In this document: in pieces, positions 6,064 to 7,399 of the stretch
Position numbering within the stretch: the stretch's first letter is position 1
Layout of the letters: each line of letters opens with the position of its first letter
Assembly (NCBI GenBank): GCA_016793585.1
Contig: JAEUJR010000267.1
Span: forward strand, 1 to 7,399
Length of the DNA: 7,399 bases
From: Archangium sp.
GTDB taxonomy: Bacteria; Myxococcota; Myxococcia; Myxococcales; Myxococcaceae
Reading direction: 5' to 3'
Notes under the pieces: model-generated
The model's input: only the letters and a program-made list of their open reading frames with translations
Told to the model about the DNA's origin: nothing
Database searches by the model: none
Position numbers and translations under genes: made by a program

Positions 6064-7104
6064 ATGACGCGTCGTGTCCTCATGGGTCTGCTCACCCTCG
6101 CGATGACTGCGTGCGTGACCACCCCGCCTCCGCACCCGCGTGCGCTCGAGGCCAACAACATCTGCACCGAGTACCTGTCTCAGGGCGATCTCGTGCGGGC
6201 CGAGGTGCAGTGCGATCTCGGCATTCAGTTCTCTCCCCAGTACGCCGATCTCTGGGTGAACAAGGGCCTCATCGCGCTCAAGCGAGGCCAGAAAGATCAG
6301 GCAAAGGAGCTCTTCATCAAGGCGCTCCGCCTCAACCAGGATCAGGCGCAGGCCTACAACAACCTCGGCTACATCTACCTGGGCGATCAGCAGTTCGGCA
6401 AAGCGCACGACAACTTCCAGCGCGCCCTCAAGGTGAACCCCGACTACACCGAGGCCCGCTACAACCTCGCCCTCGCCTTCCGCGGCCTCAAGCAGGACGA
6501 CAAGGCCAAGAAAGAGCTGCGCACCATCATCGAGGTGAACCCGAGCCTCGCCGATCCGTACAAAGAGCTCGGCGCCATCGCCATCGACGAGGGCAACCTC
6601 GAGACCGCCGCCGAAGAGCTCACCAAAGCCACCCAGCTCGACCCGCAGTTCGTCGAGGCCTGGCTGCAGCTCGGAAACACCCTCGTCGAGTCGGGCAAGC
6701 CGTGCGACGCGAAAGACGCCTACAGCTCGTGCATCGAGGCCGACGCCAACAACATTCTCTGCCGCAACAACATCATCAACGCCGAGAAGAAGTGCAAACT
6801 GCAGGACAAGGCGCTCACCGACGTGAAGGAGCGCGCCGCCGGCCAGAAGACGCCCGAGAGCGAATACTCGGCCGCCCTCAAGTTCCGCCAGGAGGGCCTC
6901 GTGAACGACGAGGAGCGCGCCTACAAACGCTGCCTCAAGTACGACCCGAAGTTCGTCCTCTGCCACTACGGCCTGTTCGAGCTCTTCAAGAACCGCAGCG
7001 ACGAGAAGCTGGCCTCGACCGCGTGCAAGAACTTCCTCAAGTTCGCCAACGAGACAGAGTACCAGTCGCAGGTCGCGACCTGTCAGCAGTACGTGCGTGA
7101 CTGA
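6064..7104 (+). CDS. TPR-repeat outer-membrane lipoprotein, cysteine-rich
   Basis: This 346-residue lipoprotein has a signal peptide MTRRVLMGLLTLAMTA with lipobox M-T-A-Cys17; residue +2 is Val rather than Asp, which favours sorting to the outer membrane. After a Pro-rich spacer, residues 27-230 divide into six contiguous 34-residue TPR units with no insertions (27, 61, 95, 129, 163, 197), showing the usual W/Y, G/A, A and P positions, for example AYNNLGYIYLGDQQFGKA. A 116-residue tail contains at least one more TPR-like unit (about 266-300). The mature chain has ten cysteines besides Cys17 (34, 50, 214, 223, 233, 244, 290, 300, 321, 340), suggesting disulfides in the periplasm. It resembles TPR pilotin or assembly lipoproteins of the PilF/Tgl type, which also carry six TPRs, but it is longer, and nothing here ties it to type IV pili. 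No pilus genes lie in the window. The FHA gene begins 5 bp after its stop, so the two are probably co-transcribed. Confidence 0.85.
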   Translation: MTRRVLMGLLTLAMTACVTTPPPHPRALEANNICTEYLSQGDLVRAEVQCDLGIQFSPQYADLWVNKGLIALKRGQKDQAKELFIKALRLNQDQAQAYNNLGYIYLGDQQFGKAHDNFQRALKVNPDYTEARYNLALAFRGLKQDDKAKKELRTIIEVNPSLADPYKELGAIAIDEGNLETAAEELTKATQLDPQFVEAWLQLGNTLVESGKPCDAKDAYSSCIEADANNILCRNNIINAEKKCKLQDKALTDVKERAAGQKTPESEYSAALKFRQEGLVNDEERAYKRCLKYDPKFVLCHYGLFELFKNRSDEKLASTACKNFLKFANETEYQSQVATCQQYVRD

Positions 7105-7109
7105 CCTCC

Positions 7110-7399
7110 ATGGGCGTTCGCCTCACCGTCAAACGGCGCGCCGAGGCCGGGGGCGCCGAGAAGCCCCAGGTGGTGACCCTCACCGAGGACACCATCACGC
7201 TCGGCCGTGACGACGGCTGTGACGTCGTGCTCGCGCAGACCGCCGTCTCCCGCAACCACGCCCGCATCAGCCGCGACGGCACCCTCTTCTTCCTCGAAGA
7301 TCTCGGGTCGAGCTTCGGCACCCTGCTCAACGGCTCGAAGCTGAAGAAGAACGAGAAACAGCTGCTCCGCAACGGCGACACCATCGCCATCGCCCAGTT
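7110..7399 (+). CDS. FHA domain protein, 3' end outside the window
   Basis: Ninety-six codons are visible before the right edge. Residues 20-96 form a forkhead-associated domain, a phosphothreonine-binding beta sandwich: Gly32-Arg33 in TLGR, then SRNHARI (47-53) with the phosphate-contacting Ser47 and His50, LEDLGSSFGTLLNG (62-75) with the conserved S-x-G-T and Asn74, and LLRNGDTIAI (85-94). All key FHA residues are present, so phosphopeptide binding is expected. No signal peptide is visible, so it is probably cytoplasmic. What follows the FHA domain (transcription factor, secretion component, membrane tail) is unknown. ATG 7110 lies 5 bp after the TPR stop without a Shine-Dalgarno sequence, pointing to translational coupling. 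FHA proteins usually act with Ser/Thr kinases of the Hanks type, which are abundant in myxobacteria; none is in this window. Confidence 0.85.
   Translation, partial: MGVRLTVKRRAEAGGAEKPQVVTLTEDTITLGRDDGCDVVLAQTAVSRNHARISRDGTLFFLEDLGSSFGTLLNGSKLKKNEKQLLRNGDTIAIAQ

Noticed and set aside
5953..6966. Minus-strand open frame antisense to the whole TPR gene, in frame with the beta-barrel protein
   Set aside because: It is composed of Val/Leu/Gly/Glu repeats mirroring the TPR codons. A signal peptide starts at 5952, and the divergent promoters lie between the genes.
5140..7104. A 654-codon plus-strand open frame that runs into the TPR lipoprotein
   Set aside because: The part before 6064 is antisense to the beta-barrel gene, is rich in Arg, His, Glu and Ala as expected for a GC-rich shadow, and would bury a clear lipoprotein signal peptide. 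The true start is ATG 6064.

Overview
The window is high-GC DNA (roughly two-thirds G+C by eye, almost every third codon position G or C) with dense, short-spaced genes. The families present point to Myxococcota: a DUF58 protein next to SpoIIM and RDD membrane proteins, an MJ0042-like zinc-ribbon/DUF4190 protein, a membrane histidine kinase, a TPR lipoprotein and an FHA-domain protein. The phylum call is an inference from gene families and composition, and I cannot name a genus.

Layout. Bases 1-1764 (+) carry the 3' part of a DUF58 gene, whose start lies left of the window, followed by a small zinc-ribbon/DUF4190 membrane protein. Converging on it is a SpoIIM (DUF95) family gene on the minus strand (1769-2755). 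A 65-bp divergent spacer separates SpoIIM from a plus-strand membrane histidine-kinase-like gene (2821-3948), followed by an RDD-family gene (3996-4967). A minus-strand reading frame of unknown function (4969-5238) converges on the RDD gene with one base between the stops. It looks like the tail of a broken or shortened gene, because the same frame is open and coding-like on the far side of one TGA (5263-5373). Upstream of it on the minus strand is an outer-membrane beta-barrel protein (5374-5952). A 111-bp divergent spacer leads to a plus-strand TPR lipoprotein (6064-7104), followed 5 bp later by an FHA-domain gene cut by the right edge.

How the genes relate. DUF58, SpoIIM and RDD proteins recur together with MoxR AAA+ ATPases in many bacteria; a MoxR gene may lie to the left, outside the window. 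Here a sensor-kinase-like gene sits between SpoIIM and RDD and is probably co-transcribed with RDD. The right half is an envelope block: a beta-barrel protein, a cysteine-rich outer-membrane TPR lipoprotein and a cytoplasmic phosphothreonine-reader (FHA) protein.

Main points for follow-up: (1) the kinase has an intact phospho-acceptor H-box, but its ATP-binding domain appears to have lost every catalytic motif; (2) all four genes that open a transcript in this window have a TAnnnT hexamer 9-10 nt before the start codon, consistent with leaderless or nearly leaderless mRNAs; (3) there is a frame interrupted by TGA at 5260-5262; (4) the TPR lipoprotein has repeated, evenly spaced cysteines. I saw no RNA genes, mobile elements, CRISPR arrays or convincing intrinsic terminators.
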